A stretch of 64,000 bases of DNA from Ulva prolifera. Its lineage: Eukaryota; Chlorophyta; Ulvophyceae; Ulvales; Ulvaceae. The DNA is taken from the NCBI GenBank assembly GCA_023078555.1, contig CM041204.1, positions 4,742,430 to 4,806,429 on the forward strand, in the 5' to 3' direction. A program made the translations under genes and the position numbers. The notes beneath the pieces were generated by a model. That model was not told where the DNA came from, searched no databases, and saw nothing but the letters and a program-made list of their open reading frames with translations. Of this stretch, positions 48,655 to 60,714 are shown piece by piece. The stretch's first letter is position 1. Every line of letters begins with the position of its first letter.

Positions 48655-50754
48655 CTGAGCAGCTTGAACATGGATGTTACGCGTTGCGGATGGCATGGAT
48701 GTAACGCGTAACGCGTCTGCTGGAACCATGGCAGCAAGGCAGGGGATGGTGTTGGTTCATATGCGCCATGCCTGTGCACAAGGGCTACCACAGCATTCAG
48801 AGTCAAGATTCACAGCCAGCTGTGATCGCACCCTCTCTTGGCATGGCATCTGTGACCAGGAGTTGACCTAGGTGATCGCCGACTACGAAGGCGGTGGCTG
48901 GAGTGCATTCTACTGCATCCACGGGCAACAGGGTACCCTTGCCCTGGTCGTCTACAAAGTTGAAGCATTGGAAATGGAACTTACGGCACACCATCCAGGT
49001 GACCTACAAATGTAGAACGTTCACTCTGATCACATAGATTCCTTGTTGCAGGGTGTGAGAGATTGGTGTTGACCGGGCAGGCATCTCCAGTAGCAGCTGT
49101 CTTGGTACCCCTTGTCTGCGAAGAACGCAGCTGATGGGCTTGCCACTGACGGATGCTAAATACATTGCAGACGTGGATGATACATGCGGGGCATATTTCT
49201 ATGAGTATGGCTGTACCTGGCTGATGACTGCCCTCCATCGATCCTGATCTTCCAACTGTACCGCGCGGGACAGGTCCAGCACGCCGTTGTTGTTGCCCCG
49301 CTGAACCATTTGCATATACTAAGTTGCCGATTGTGACTGCTACCACCGACACCTGCAAGGTCACACCACACTGACCCAGCTGGCACAGGCAGGGGAACAC
49401 GGACTAACTCCGAAACCCGCGTGCTGACCGGATCACCAGAGCATGAGCATTCGATCGATTGTGTCATATGCTATGCTTCAGCGGGTGACGATGTGATGTT
49501 GCTTCGACGACACACTCCAGAAACTTGTCTTTCCCTTGGTGCCCGTCGAAACGCGGCCAGCCTGGTGAGAGTGCACTCGCACTGAACATGCGCAAGTGAC
49601 CGGTCCATGAGCCATTCATGCCTCAACGTCCGTGAAAGAATTGAGTTCGTATGCAAAAGTTACCTGTTCCGCGGCGTACCTTCAGCAATTTCGTGCAAGC
49701 GCTACTCAGCGTCGATATCTGCAAAGCCAATCCCAGTAAGGTCTGCGACTGCCCAACATGTCAATTCACAACTTCAGCGGCAAGAAGCATTTTCATCAGC
49801 TACGAATTGCGAGGCTACAGGCAACACTGAACGAGTGGTATTCGAACGAGTCCCCGCTAGCGCAGCTGCAGTACACAAATGTACCGATCAGGTACCGATC
49901 AGGTGTATATATAATGCACACTCCGACATTTCAGCATACAGCTTGCGTGCTGATGTATGTACACAAGGCTACAGGGACGGCTGCATCATTCTGCCCGCTC
50001 CAGGACGATTCAGCTGGTGTCCCGCGGTGCGCTGAGGCAGAGCTGGATCGTTTACGTACATTCCACGTGGCTCCACGCGCTATGCTGTGAGAGTTCTAGC
50101 GCGATGTGTGCACAAACTCTTACTCTTGCTGCGAAGGTCCTTTTGTCAGACTCTCAACTGACACCAACATCAGCACAGACTATACGGACTTGCCATCAGG
50201 TCATTGCTCCTTGCACACCTACATGCGCATCAGCCCACAAACATCCACACCCATGGTGCACCAACTCCAGCTCACAGCGCGCTTGAATACCCGCCCGCCC
50301 CCGCGGCGGCAGAGCAGATTGTCTCCCGTCCCCCACCGGGACCCTACATATTCCACCCGTCCCTCGCCCTTCACCTCCTCCCCCCCTCGGAGCCAAAAGC
50401 CTGAAGCCACAGTACTGTCCCGCCTCAGCCCCAGGCCCTCTCCACAGCGCGCAGAGCCCCCGTTCGGAACTCCGCTCAGCACGCCGCAACAACTCCAAAC
50501 GATGCAACCTCCGACCGCCGACTCGCTGCACGGGGCCCCGGACGCCCGAGTCCTGTCCCCTGCACACGCGTCAAGCCTCAGAGCGATCTCCACACCTCTG
50601 CAAACGACCGCGCGCCGGCCACACTGCGGGCTGAGGCTTTTCCGAGCGTGACAAACTGATCCCGGGACACACAGCTGCCACAGCGCCGTGCAGAGCCTGC
50701 CAGGCGAACGGCGAGATCACACGAAAGATGTCACCAGGTAGGCAGAGAGGAGTG
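48655..50754. other. Likely 5' part of the callose synthase gene, exons unresolved
   Basis: Candidate minus-strand exons are 48868-48833 (VNSWSQMPCQER, phase 0 on both sides), about 49000-48955 (KFHFQCFNFVDDQG, reminiscent of the KFGFQxDNVxNQ segment of callose synthases) and about 49320-49225 (VQLEDQDRWRAVISQ). Their phases do not all reconcile. A plus-strand open frame at 50106-50651 is Pro/Ser/Arg-rich and of uncertain status. The rest shows nothing. Confidence 0.4.
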
Positions 50755-51135
50755 GTCCTCCGCACAGGCCTGATGGCCAACGAGGGGCAAGAAGCTCGGA
50801 TGGGACTATAACTAGGATCCAAGTCCGACCGAATGTGATCTGCCCGCGTGGCGTGCCAGCAGCGGGGCGGCAGCGTGGAATTTGGGGGCACATGTGCGGC
50901 AGAGCGGGTGGACAGATTGCACACCGCTCTCTCTATTGACCGCCGCCTGGAGGCAGTGCCAGACCCTGCAGCCACGTCAGCAAGCCTGTCCAGCTGGGAC
51001 GGAATGCGGCCAGGCCAGCCCGTAAGAGAAACAAGAAGCCTCAACCGATGGCAGGCTCAGGGTCAAGGCGACTGCGCCGGTCAGCAGCGCCCGCGACGGT
51101 GCTGCAGCAGTGAATCTCTGCGGCACAGGCGTCTG
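50755..51135 (-). mobile_element. Decayed 3' fragment of an R2-type LINE
   Basis: The minus strand aligns with the C-terminal coding end and stop region of the LINE at about 61745-62090. RLADVAAGSG is shared exactly, followed by ASRRR and a CTGCTGGCACGCCACGCGGGCA block (CTGATGGCACGTCACGCGGGCA in the LINE), and GGCCATC-GGCCTG near the stop. Upstream, CTGACCGGCGCAGTCGC parallels the endonuclease region. Diverged by substitutions and indels, and not coding. Confidence 0.7.
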
Positions 51136-53181
51136 AGGCTGCCAAGGGGTGAGTTGCGCTCGCACATGTCATCGATCACTGGCGTACCCGGACAGACCGC
51201 AAGGACAGCGCTGCGCTGAGCGGGATCGGGGGGGAGCCGAGGACACGGTGCCCTGTGTTAGGGCCCGTTGCTGCCTTTGCTGTGTCCGCCCGTGCCTCCG
51301 CCCCCGCTCTGCGTTGTGTGAATGTGCTGCACACAAATCCTGTGCGGTGCCTGTGGTGCAGCCAGCTGCAGCTGCGGGGCAGCCGGCGCGGGGTTTCGGG
51401 CGGGCCGGTGGACGATACCTGTGCTACCTCCCTCAGCTAAGGAGCTGCCCACTCTGCCAGCTCACGCCCCAGAGCTCCTTGCCCCGACCTTCAACGAGAC
51501 CGCTTGCCATGACTCCCCCGTCAAACAGTGCACTGTAACACTGCAAGGTGCCAGCAGAGTCTGACAATCAAGACTGCTTGCGCCTCTCAACAACCTGTGC
51601 GGCTTAGGCATCACTGGCAGTGCCTGCACGAGCCATGGCGTTTACCTCTCTCACCCCCAACATCACCTATAGCATGGCGTGGCGCCCCACGTGGCGGCCT
51701 GTCCGCCCACCCACTGCATGCCACCACTATGGTCCCGTGCTCTGCTGTAGGCGGCCAGGGTCGCTTCAAGCATGCAGGCAGCACGCATGCAATGTTGGTT
51801 GTGCTGGAGGTTTGGGACATCATGCCCACCTGGACTCTGAGCACTGCATGAGACAAAGTGATACAGTGGCTCGTGTGGAACACTTGCTGTGCCTCAGCTA
51901 GCACCGCCGCATCCCAGTGCTTTGACCTGTCAGCCTTGAGCTGCAGACGACCCAGGTACCTCAAAGAAGCGGGCTCACAGTACTACATTGAATCAGACCG
52001 CCTATCGGCTGCACACAAGTCTCATGACCCAATTGGGTCGACAGTCCCGATCACACAGAACAGTTTCATGTGTTGAGGTCTATTTTTGAGTTGGCAGCTT
52101 CGAATACTGCTGCAAAGCGACCCAACGCTGCTGCGCACACAAGACAGGCAGCGTTCTGGCGCTGATCACATGGCTTCCATTGGCACAACATGTCAGGGCA
52201 TGTTCACGTAGACGCATTCACACGTTTGGGACAACATCAGGATCACGATTGGAGTGACCGCGGATACCTCGCAGGAGTTTTGCATAGGAGTGGGAGCACC
52301 GCGCAAGGCGCCTCCATCAGTCCACGTAGCCAAGCACCTTCGCACTGCGGCCTGGCCAGGCTGCAGTGTCAAGGCCGGCAACAACACCCATCATGATATG
52401 AAGGGGGGTGGGCACTCGGGCCTCATGCACGTCCAGGGGGAACGCGAGCACCTCAGAACGCTTGATATGACATGGCCAGCCACGTGGAGTACTAGAGCTC
52501 CGATGCACGCACGCGCCCACCCCACACATACGCACACTTTCAGAATACCCCGCCGCACGTGTGGCCGGGCCAAATATGATACCGCCTGGACACCACCGGG
52601 CATCTTCAGTGCAATTGCACCTAGGGGCCCCATGTGGTACGTACCGCCACAGCCAGCATTGCCCATCAGGCCCGGCCCTCTCCCGATACACCTACCTCAA
52701 AGCAGAGCCACCCCTGCGCATCATGCCACCGGGTACTGTGTGAGAGGCAGGGAAATTTCTGGATGATGCTAGCGACACGGCGTACCGGGCAAACGTTACT
52801 GGGGCTAATATGCATTGCGTCCATCATCACATCATGCATACCGCAGTCGCGCCTGTTCGAGGCAGTCAAGCATGTAGCACGACACGGTAACGTCGAACTG
52901 GCAGGTGAAAACGCGTGAAAGCACTGGATCCGGCGTCCTGTATACGTAACGTTGGATGGGGCATCCTATGTACGAATAGATGAGCGGGCACAATAATATC
53001 ACTTGACAGATGTGACCACTGGCGCTTCCGAAGCATCTGTATTGTCGAGACGGACCGCTCCATGATACACATCGGTAGCGATTGGTTGCCGATCTTTGTC
53101 TGATCGATTCGGCGTTTTTCTGATCAATCAAGCCTCATCATCGGTCCTGTTGTTGCGCGTCAGGTTTCGTGATCGAGCGCC
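51136..53181. other. No confident gene
   Basis: A minus-strand segment at about 51945-51890 (LKADRSKHWDAAVLAEAQQ, preceded by a TGCAG acceptor and followed by a GTGTTCC donor) looks like an isolated exon. It could be a far-5' exon of the callose synthase gene. Another open frame at 52666-52391 (minus) has no recognisable domain. Confidence 0.35.
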
Positions 53182-56100
53182 ATGGCGGGCAGTCGCCTGC
53201 GTAACAGGGCCACCTTCGTAATACTTGCAGTGGCTGGCTTGAGCCCATCCACATTCGCGGCTTGGCTGTGCGATGAGCCCGCCACTGCAGTTGCTACACT
53301 GATCAAATACGAGAGTGGCTCTCAGGGCAGTGTCCATGATAGAAGATCTTCCAGCTCTTTCGTCATCGAAGGCATATATAAGGAAGCACCATGGACTGAT
53401 GGATTCATTGTCGTGGTGCGGATCCTTTGCCGGGCATGTCCGTGTGTCAATAATCGTGGGTGGACATAGCCGGGAGATCTGGCGGATGTCATGCAACGAC
53501 CGGCACGGTCCAAACTTCTCCGGCACAAATCACAAAATTAAAAAAGGCTATGGGGGTCTGTCTGCTGTAAACAGGTGGATGGCGTGTGGGCTAGCCGTCT
53601 CAACTCGATGACATCTCGCTGCAGTCAGACGGAATTTGCATGCTTGGTCCACATCGCTGCCTTGAGTGCTGTGTTCACGTGTAGTGGTTTGCGTTGCAAC
53701 GTGTTCTCTCATGCGATTGCAGCATCAACTCTGTACTCGTCAGTATCCCAGCCTTCTGGCCTCTTGCAACGCGTCCGGATCCCATATCGACCAATTGCCC
53801 GTAATGCAATGAATTGAAGTCGCTGCATTCGCGCTGAATGTATATTGTCATATCGAGACAGAACGTGATTCGAACGCGAATCCAATGCACCGACTGTGCT
53901 GGACCGCGCCATATGTCTGACCGCACGCACACGGCGTACTCAATTTGCACTCATCAAGAGCTCGATGCGAAATGCACTGGCAGTGAGAGGCTGCTTGGAC
54001 CGCTTCTTTTAACGAGGCAATCATTTTTGCTGCAGGATGCAGCAGATGACAAATCTAGTATTACGGTTCAAACAACTGTATCACCCGGTGCATTTGATGT
54101 CCAAAGTGGCGATGTAGTGAGGATTAGAGGCAGTGTGATGACTGACAGCAGTCAGCCTTGCTCCCTAGCAGTCAGCCTGGAGGCGAGCGAAGCTAGCCCC
54201 GCTGTCGCCGTCTGCAGTGATGTTCTCACCTCGTTCAGTGCCAGACGGCTAGCTCAATCTTCAGGTGCAAACTATAGCCCTCTTGAAAAGTCCGCTGCTC
54301 TACTGTGCCACAACAAACATGTCAGTTTTGTTCAGGAAGGAAGAAGGTCACACGGAGGAGAAAGAGCAGGGGCAGTGCCAAAAAGAAAAAGCCCCGCAGC
54401 AAGAAAAAGGCACCCCGTAAGAAGAAGGCACCCAGTAAGAAGAAGAAGTCCGTCAAGAAGAAGGGGTCCACTCAGAAGAAGAAATCCTCAACGAAGAAGA
54501 CACCCAGTGCAGGAAACACATGGAAGTCAGTGAAGAACTTGCCGTTGTCGATGGGTATGGCATACTCTAGCCTCCAGGCATGTTTGTTGGGTGCCATACG
54601 GACCAGTCAACCAGGCTCTACAATTCGATGTATCAGTTGTTCTCGCTTCTTATACACCCATACAACAGCAACTTTTTGACACAAACTCGGCTTTTCAATC
54701 ATCTTGAACAAAACACTGTGCGGTCGCTGCAGGTGAGGTCTCGGCGGGCGTCCTCAAGGAAGGTTCCACATCCTATCTTGTTGTAGTGGGACAGCATCCC
54801 AGAGGTGACCAGAAGGATGGGGTCACCATGATCTTCGATTTATCCAAGCAAGTGTGGTACGAGGCGACGGCCCGTCCGGAGGTCGGGAACCACCATGCCT
54901 CTGAGGTGATCAACAACAAGCTGTACCTCTTTGGTGGCCTGTCAGGTGGTGAAGGCGATGTCCAGATTGGCACGCTTGTGAACACACAGACAGGCATTGA
55001 CATGACATGGGCGAAGGGAGCGGGACTACCGTTCGACGGCGGTTCAGCTGCCACTGCGCTCATCGATGGCAAGGTGTGCAGCAAACCTCATTGATGCGCT
55101 GTCCATTAATCTAAGCTGCAGTGCTGCCCATCCCAGGTTCACTCCTTGCGACCGCCTGTGTCCATGAGAACACCTGCTCAGGCGCCCCATGCACAGATCT
55201 GCCTTTGCTATCACCACCCAAAGGCTTGGTACCAGCATCTCTGCCACTGCAGTGGCAGCTGTACAGGTGTACTACTGTGGAGGAATCAATAAGAGCAACA
55301 CCAACACCGTGAGCAACTGTGCGATATATGACCCAAGCAAAGACACGTGGACTGAGGACTCAAAGAAAGCCCCGAACATGCCAAAGGGGCGCAACCATGC
55401 TGCAGCATGCTCAGATGGCAAGAAGCTATACGTGTTCGGTGGCCGCTCAGGCAAGAATATTGTGGGCCCAGGCTTCGCAGACACTCAGATTCTTGAGCCC
55501 GGGAAGGGGTGGACAACAGGCAAGTCCTTGCCTCTGGCTCGGGGAGGCATGGGCAAGGCTGTGCACCATAACGGGAAGTGCTATGTATTTGGAGGGGAGG
55601 TGGCGCCAGAAGTGAAAGTGAGCACGGCAAACAAGATCGAGACGACTCGCACTGTCTACCGTGTGGATGTGTACGACATCTCGAGCAACTCCTGGAGCCT
55701 GGCAAAGGTGAGCTCCAATGCCCTTGCCCAGAGCAGTGTCTTCTGGCACATGCACCTGTTCTGCCCTATGAGATCTTGCGCGCATTAAAGGTAAGCATGT
55801 TGATCGCCCTCGATTGCCAAATCATGAAACGACAAGCTGGTGACAATTTGTGACTGGCCTGCATGTGCTCTCGTTCGGACAGGCTGTGAGGCATCGTCAG
55901 GTCATGTGTTGTGGCTGTGCCCCTGCCCTGGTCAATCAGGATAGGGGTGCCTGCTCTGATGTCAGTACGACCAAGCCTGCAACTGTCACGTATTCCTGGT
56001 GCACGCACTGGCCTGCGAAGGCGAATAATTGGTTCTCTTAACCATGACTGTTGAGATGGCATGCAGGACATGCCAGATGGATTGCATGGGATGTTCCCAG

Positions 56101-56189
56101 TGAAGCACAACGGAAAAGTATATGTTGCTGCTGGAGGCACGGAAGCCGCCTACTCACAGAGCATGCTGCACTTCGAGTACACTCTGTAG
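53182..56189 (+). CDS. Kelch-repeat protein with lysine-rich linker, probably secreted
   Basis: Exons 54036-54264, 54336-54554, 54733-55073, 55267-55707 and 56067-56189 join in perfect phase (1, 1, 0, 0). A first exon at 53182 to about 53415 starts with a signal-peptide-like stretch (MAGSRLRNRATFVILAVAGL, then a cleavage-like STFAA) and ends in phase 0 at GTG|GTGCGG; its link to the rest is less certain. The order is signal peptide, a beta-rich region (ITVQTTVSPG, GDVVRIRG), a linker of about 50 residues with repeated KKK blocks spaced by Ser/Pro/Thr, then five or six kelch blades: VVVGQHPRGD, LYLFGGLSGG, YYCGGINKS, LYVFGGRSG, CYVFGGEVAPE and VYVAAGGTEAA. The last blade closes at the stop. 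Kelch propellers bind proteins or glycans; the basic linker suggests binding to acidic polymers such as wall polysaccharide. Subcellular site inferred. Confidence 0.78.
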
Positions 56190-58107
56190 CTCGTGTCTAG
56201 TAGAAATTCCTGCGGGTGGTCCACCTTGCGGTTGATGCTGTTGCCAATAATGGGTGTGGCGGATGCTGTTGCAAATAACGGGAGTGGCGGATTGAATAAT
56301 AGTCACCCATGTAGGTAGTACATACAGCTGGAGCAATGCATATAGACTTGCCCAGACGGCATCAGGTTTGGTCTTTTGAGACAGTGCTGTAGGGCTGCAA
56401 TCTGACAATCTGTAATCAGTGTCTCACGTGCAGTTCTGTTCCCGCAACGTTCCTGCTCCTCAAAATGTTTCAAGGCCGCACCCCTGAGCAATGGAGTAGC
56501 AAGCACAGCTCAATTGTGACAGTGGTGAACTAAAGGGGCCGTGTGTCCTTTAGCGGTTCACTCGCGACAACATGTTGCATGAGACCAGGCACAGTAGCAG
56601 TTGTAGGCTATGTCAGCTCAACCATCATCATGCAGAGCCAGGTGAAGGTTTGTCGACTAGAGTGTTTATATAACTGGCGTTGCTCTCGTCCTAATTTGTG
56701 TACACAGACATCTGCCCCTGGACAACTTGAAACCAGGCATTCCCCCATGGGCCATATTCTGTCGTTCGCAGACACTGTTGGCGTGGGAGCCAGCATGCCC
56801 CGGATGTCCCCTGGCATTTGTTTAGCGGCGAGCCACAGCCTGCAGTGGGTCACTCTGCAGCATCACGTGTGCTGCAAGTTGAATCTGCGTTCAAGATGTC
56901 ACAGGCAACACTGGCACAACGCATAGACTCGGTTTGCTCGTGTGTTGCTGTCCTGCAGCTTGGATGCTGAATCACTGTTGTGGGCACATTTGTTCATGCC
57001 CTGCCTACTCAGATCTGGCGTATGCTAGTGCTGCCGATTACACGACTTGAAGATCATGGTAGCAAAGTTCACGGTGCACGGCCTACAATTGACGGGTCAC
57101 CTACTGCTTAGTGCAGCGCCACCATGTTGGAGCAAGTCGAATCTCATCTTCATTGCCGAGGACTCCAACCGGCCCATACTTGCTGACATCCTCGCCCGTA
57201 CAAAAACTACGAGGCCTGAGCCATTTCCGTGAGCTGGGATCATGTTGATCGGCGAACATTTGTACACTGAAGGTTGGAAATGCCAGCTCTGTGTACATGC
57301 TGGGAGCCACACCACACTATTCGTGCAGCTGCACAATCTCACATCTGTTGCATGCCTGCCATGGACTGACGGCAGGCTTTGAAAAATCGGTTGCTCACTC
57401 TCATATGGCCATAGTGTCTTCAGGAATCAAAGCAAGAGCTTTGGGACTGCGGACAAAGACTCCCAGCGCGCCTGTCACGGGCAGCGACCACAGCCGGAAC
57501 CCCAACACAAATACACAAATGCGGCTGGATGCACCGTCCAGTCCACTGCTCTTGCCTCGGGAAATTTACGTCCCAAGTACGCGCCCTGCAGCTGTGTTGA
57601 GCGCTCGCTGGTCCATGTTTGGCCAGAGCACGAGTGCGACCGCACTGCATACCAAACGAAAGACTGACCGACGAACGCACACTCAGCTCCAGTCCACGTC
57701 TGTCGAGTGACCTTCTTTGTTTGTTCTGAATGCGTGGCTCGCTCTGCTCGCCGCGCGTTGCGGTTCCGCCTCCGGCAGGTCCCAGAACGATAACTTAGAA
57801 ATTAATTTTTGTAAAACACAGCCGCAGTGGGTCGAAGCGGCTTTAGCGCCGGGTCCTGCGCCTAGTGCAGCCACCGTGCTTCCGCTCTGCGCAGCCAAGT
57901 GCTGATCCGCCCTCCGGCCCAGCCTCCTACTCTGGAGCCTGCGACAGTGTATAATAAATAATTTGACGTCTTATTTTGTCCTCGACAGCGGGGTCACGAA
58001 CTCGTTCTTGGCCCATACTTTCTGTGGGTGCGGATGCACCAGGCGAACTGATCGTTTGCCGCCCTGCCCAAACGACGTCGACGTGCCTCAACGGAGCTTA
58101 GGCAGGA
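56190..58107. other. Intergenic region, then possible LINE 5' UTR
   Basis: No gene motif. GC content rises just before 58108. The right part from about 57.7 kb may be LINE 5' UTR, but no boundary can be fixed from one copy. Confidence 0.4.
56409..56414 (+). terminator. Possible algal poly(A) signal (TGTAA) of the kelch gene
   Basis: A TGTAA pentamer about 220 bp after the stop. TGTAA is the usual poly(A) signal in chlorophytes. A single pentamer is weak evidence. Confidence 0.25.
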
Positions 58108-60714
58108 ATGCCGAGTGTTCGACAGGTTCAGCGGAGGCGAAGGAAGGAACCGGAAGAGGAGCTACCATGTCCTGTGTGCGAGGAGCAGGTCAAGAAAGGG
58201 CGCCTGCCCGATCACTGCCGTAGACAGCATCCAGGCCATGTGTACTCGACGGATCAGCTGGCCCTGCACAGCTGGCAGCCGTGCCCATTCTGCAGACTCC
58301 CGTTCTCGACCATCAGTGGGGGCCTAATGAAGCACGCAGCGAACTGCCCGCACGATCGGCAGCCGCAACTGCAGCAGCGCGGCAGGAGCAGGGATCAGCT
58401 GCTTCCCCAGCAAGGACCGTCTGCACCAAGCTCCTCACCAGCTGCGATCGCTGCGCAGCACGCGCGGGAGGACCGCTGCCGCCACGAGCCGCCGCAAGCG
58501 GACGACGCCTTGGTGCACCGAGCGTCGCGCTGCGACCAGGACGCGCGGGACCCCGACCCGCTGCTCCCTGGGGCTACGAGCGGCAGCGGAGGCACCACTG
58601 GGCCGCTGGAACAGCCGGCTGCCCGCTCCGACATGGTCCTGGCATCGAAAGATGTGCACCAGTGGACCGCGGGCAGCCCGGCTGGCGGCCATATCCCCTC
58701 AGGTGACGTCCCGTCACCCACACTCCCCTCGGATGACGAAATGCATGAGGACGATATGCCGGCGACGAGCTCCATGCCTGCTCCCCACCCCCACCAGACA
58801 ACAACACTGCATGGGGTGGGAGGCACGCGAGGGGCGCCTGAGCCTACCCCTGAGGCGGCCGTCCCCCATGCATTGAGACATGCGATGAGCCGAGAGCAGC
58901 CGCTGCAGGCCGGTCCCTCAGACCCTGCGCTATCTGGGTCCATGCACGCAGGGACAGCCCCTATAGCGGCCCCCGCAACAGGCAGCCCCCGTGACGGGAG
59001 TCACTCGGCGCAGAGAGCGGCGCAGGCACGCCCGCCAGACCCCGGAGACATCGCCCCAGACGTCTCGCGCGCCGAGATCCACGGCGAGGCGGCGCGAGAT
59101 TCACACATGCGGGACATCGGAGAGCACAGTCGTGTCGGCCGCGACCCCCAGCCGTCCACGGCCCCCACACACCCATCAGCACCATCTCCGCAGTCCTCGG
59201 GCCCGGTTCCCCGCATCCACCAGACGGTCGCCTTCCATGGCAGGGAGGCCTGGGCAGGGGCTGTGGCTGACGCGGGTGCAGCGATCATCGATGCGACGGA
59301 ACGAGAGCACCCTCCCAGCATCGTCAAGGCCGTGGGCCGCCTCATCGATCTGCCGGTCGATGTCCTGGCAGATGACAGGGCCAGCGAAGGCCGCAGTCGC
59401 AGGATCATCGCGCGTGTGCGCGAGCTGAAAACACGCACGCGCCGGGCAATGACGCTGGGGGAGGCAGCGGGCCTGGACCCAGGCCGCACCCCCACACAAG
59501 TGGTTGAGGACGCTGCCATGGCGGACCGGATGGACAGCAGCTGCCGCCTCGGCAACGTTGGCAAGGGCGCACGCAGCCTCGACGCCCTCAAGATGATGGA
59601 GATCAACGACGCTACCGTCCGTGAGCTCGAGGGGCTCCACCCACGCGCCCCCCCGCTGGCAGGCCGCCCCCAGCAGCCCTCCGTCGAGGGGACTGCACCA
59701 GCCCAGATCGGCGCCGAACAGTTCGAGGCCATCCTGCACTCCCTGAAGAGGGGCACCGCAGCAGGCCCCAGCGGATGGACGTACGAGCACATCCGCATTG
59801 CAGGCCTGTACGATGAACGCACTGGCGAGATCTTGCGGAAGTGCATCAATCTCATGCTGGCGGGCAGGCTGCCACACCTGGAGCACCTCCTGGCATCCCG
59901 CCTTGTCGCCCTCGAGAAGCCAGCAGGAGGGGCGAGGCCCATCGCGATCGGTGAAGCGTTTGTGCGCCTGGCAAGTATCTGTGCACTGGCGTGCGTGCCG
60001 GACGTCGGTGCCCTCCTCGCCCCGCTGCAGATCGGTGTGGGCATCCAAGGGGGAGCCGAGATCCCGGGCCATGCCCTGAGGCCGGATTTTGCGAAGCCAG
60101 ACACCGTCACGGTGTCCACGGATCTGCAGAATGCCTTCAATGTGATGTCCCGGGAGGCGATGGAGGAGCAGCTCGCCGCATCGCTCCCGGAGCTTCTCCC
60201 ATACTTCCGAACGGTGTATGGGCAGAGCAGCGCCCTCCTCGCCCGCCGCCCGGATGGCTCCTGCGTGGAGCTGCGCAGCGAGACAGGCGTGCGACAGGGC
60301 GACCCCCTGGGGCCGCTCTTGTTCGCGCTCGCCTACCTCCCCACCCTGAAAGAGGCGCAGCGGCTCGCCCCCAACGCCCTTGTCGCATCCTGCCATGATG
60401 ATACGTATGTGCAGGGCGATGCAGGGCTCAGGCCGAGCAGGCCCTCCTGCCTCACCGCCATGGCGGCATGGGGCTCCGGCACTACACCGCGGATGTGGCA
60501 GATGCGGCACGCCTTTCATCAGCTGCGCTGGCGCAGTGTGCGCTGGTCGACGGTGTTGAGCGTGGCCGGCCGTTCCGCGGCAGCGCAGCCGTGGAGCTGC
60601 AGGGTGTCCTTGACCGGCTACGCGCGACGTGGGGTCACGCGATCGCCGACCTCGGAGCCGGCCCTGCTGACGCCGCAGCATGGGCGCTGGACACCACAGC
60701 GAAGCTGCGCCTGA
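58108..60714 (+). CDS. LINE ORF: zinc fingers and reverse transcriptase (N-terminal part)
   Basis: Begins at ATG 58108. Residues 21-41 form a CCHH finger (C21, C24, H36, H41) and residues 59-80 a CCHC-like finger (C59, C62, H76, C80), likely for target DNA binding. A disordered Pro/Ala/Ser-rich stretch follows (about 85-370). The RT fingers and palm include RGTAAGPSGW, ARPIAIGE, TDLQNAFN (motif A Asp near 672) and GVRQGDPLGP. The catalytic doublet near 764 is in CHDDTYVQGD, so the Tyr of YxDD is Cys and the next position is His. About 8-10 codons after this motif, near 60415-60430, homology passes to another frame; the remaining codons to 60714 are out of frame. Codon use and GC match the rest of the element. 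Confidence 0.85.
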   Translation: MPSVRQVQRRRRKEPEEELPCPVCEEQVKKGRLPDHCRRQHPGHVYSTDQLALHSWQPCPFCRLPFSTISGGLMKHAANCPHDRQPQLQQRGRSRDQLLPQQGPSAPSSSPAAIAAQHAREDRCRHEPPQADDALVHRASRCDQDARDPDPLLPGATSGSGGTTGPLEQPAARSDMVLASKDVHQWTAGSPAGGHIPSGDVPSPTLPSDDEMHEDDMPATSSMPAPHPHQTTTLHGVGGTRGAPEPTPEAAVPHALRHAMSREQPLQAGPSDPALSGSMHAGTAPIAAPATGSPRDGSHSAQRAAQARPPDPGDIAPDVSRAEIHGEAARDSHMRDIGEHSRVGRDPQPSTAPTHPSAPSPQSSGPVPRIHQTVAFHGREAWAGAVADAGAAIIDATEREHPPSIVKAVGRLIDLPVDVLADDRASEGRSRRIIARVRELKTRTRRAMTLGEAAGLDPGRTPTQVVEDAAMADRMDSSCRLGNVGKGARSLDALKMMEINDATVRELEGLHPRAPPLAGRPQQPSVEGTAPAQIGAEQFEAILHSLKRGTAAGPSGWTYEHIRIAGLYDERTGEILRKCINLMLAGRLPHLEHLLASRLVALEKPAGGARPIAIGEAFVRLASICALACVPDVGALLAPLQIGVGIQGGAEIPGHALRPDFAKPDTVTVSTDLQNAFNVMSREAMEEQLAASLPELLPYFRTVYGQSSALLARRPDGSCVELRSETGVRQGDPLGPLLFALAYLPTLKEAQRLAPNALVASCHDDTYVQGDAGLRPSRPSCLTAMAAWGSGTTPRMWQMRHAFHQLRWRSVRWSTVLSVAGRSAAAQPWSCRVSLTGYARRGVTRSPTSEPALLTPQHGRWTPQRSCA

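Noticed and set aside
48665-48716. Repeated ATGTTACGCGTTGCGGATGG-like words
   Set aside because: Short near-duplicate within an intron of the callose synthase gene with no further copies noticed.
50106-50651. Plus-strand 181-codon Pro/Ser-rich open frame
   Set aside because: No splice partner, domain or neighbouring exon supports it; GC-rich DNA commonly gives such frames on both strands.
59001-60681. Long minus-strand open frames across the LINE (379 and 501 codons)
   Set aside because: They are antisense shadows of the reverse transcriptase, which has clear motifs on the plus strand.
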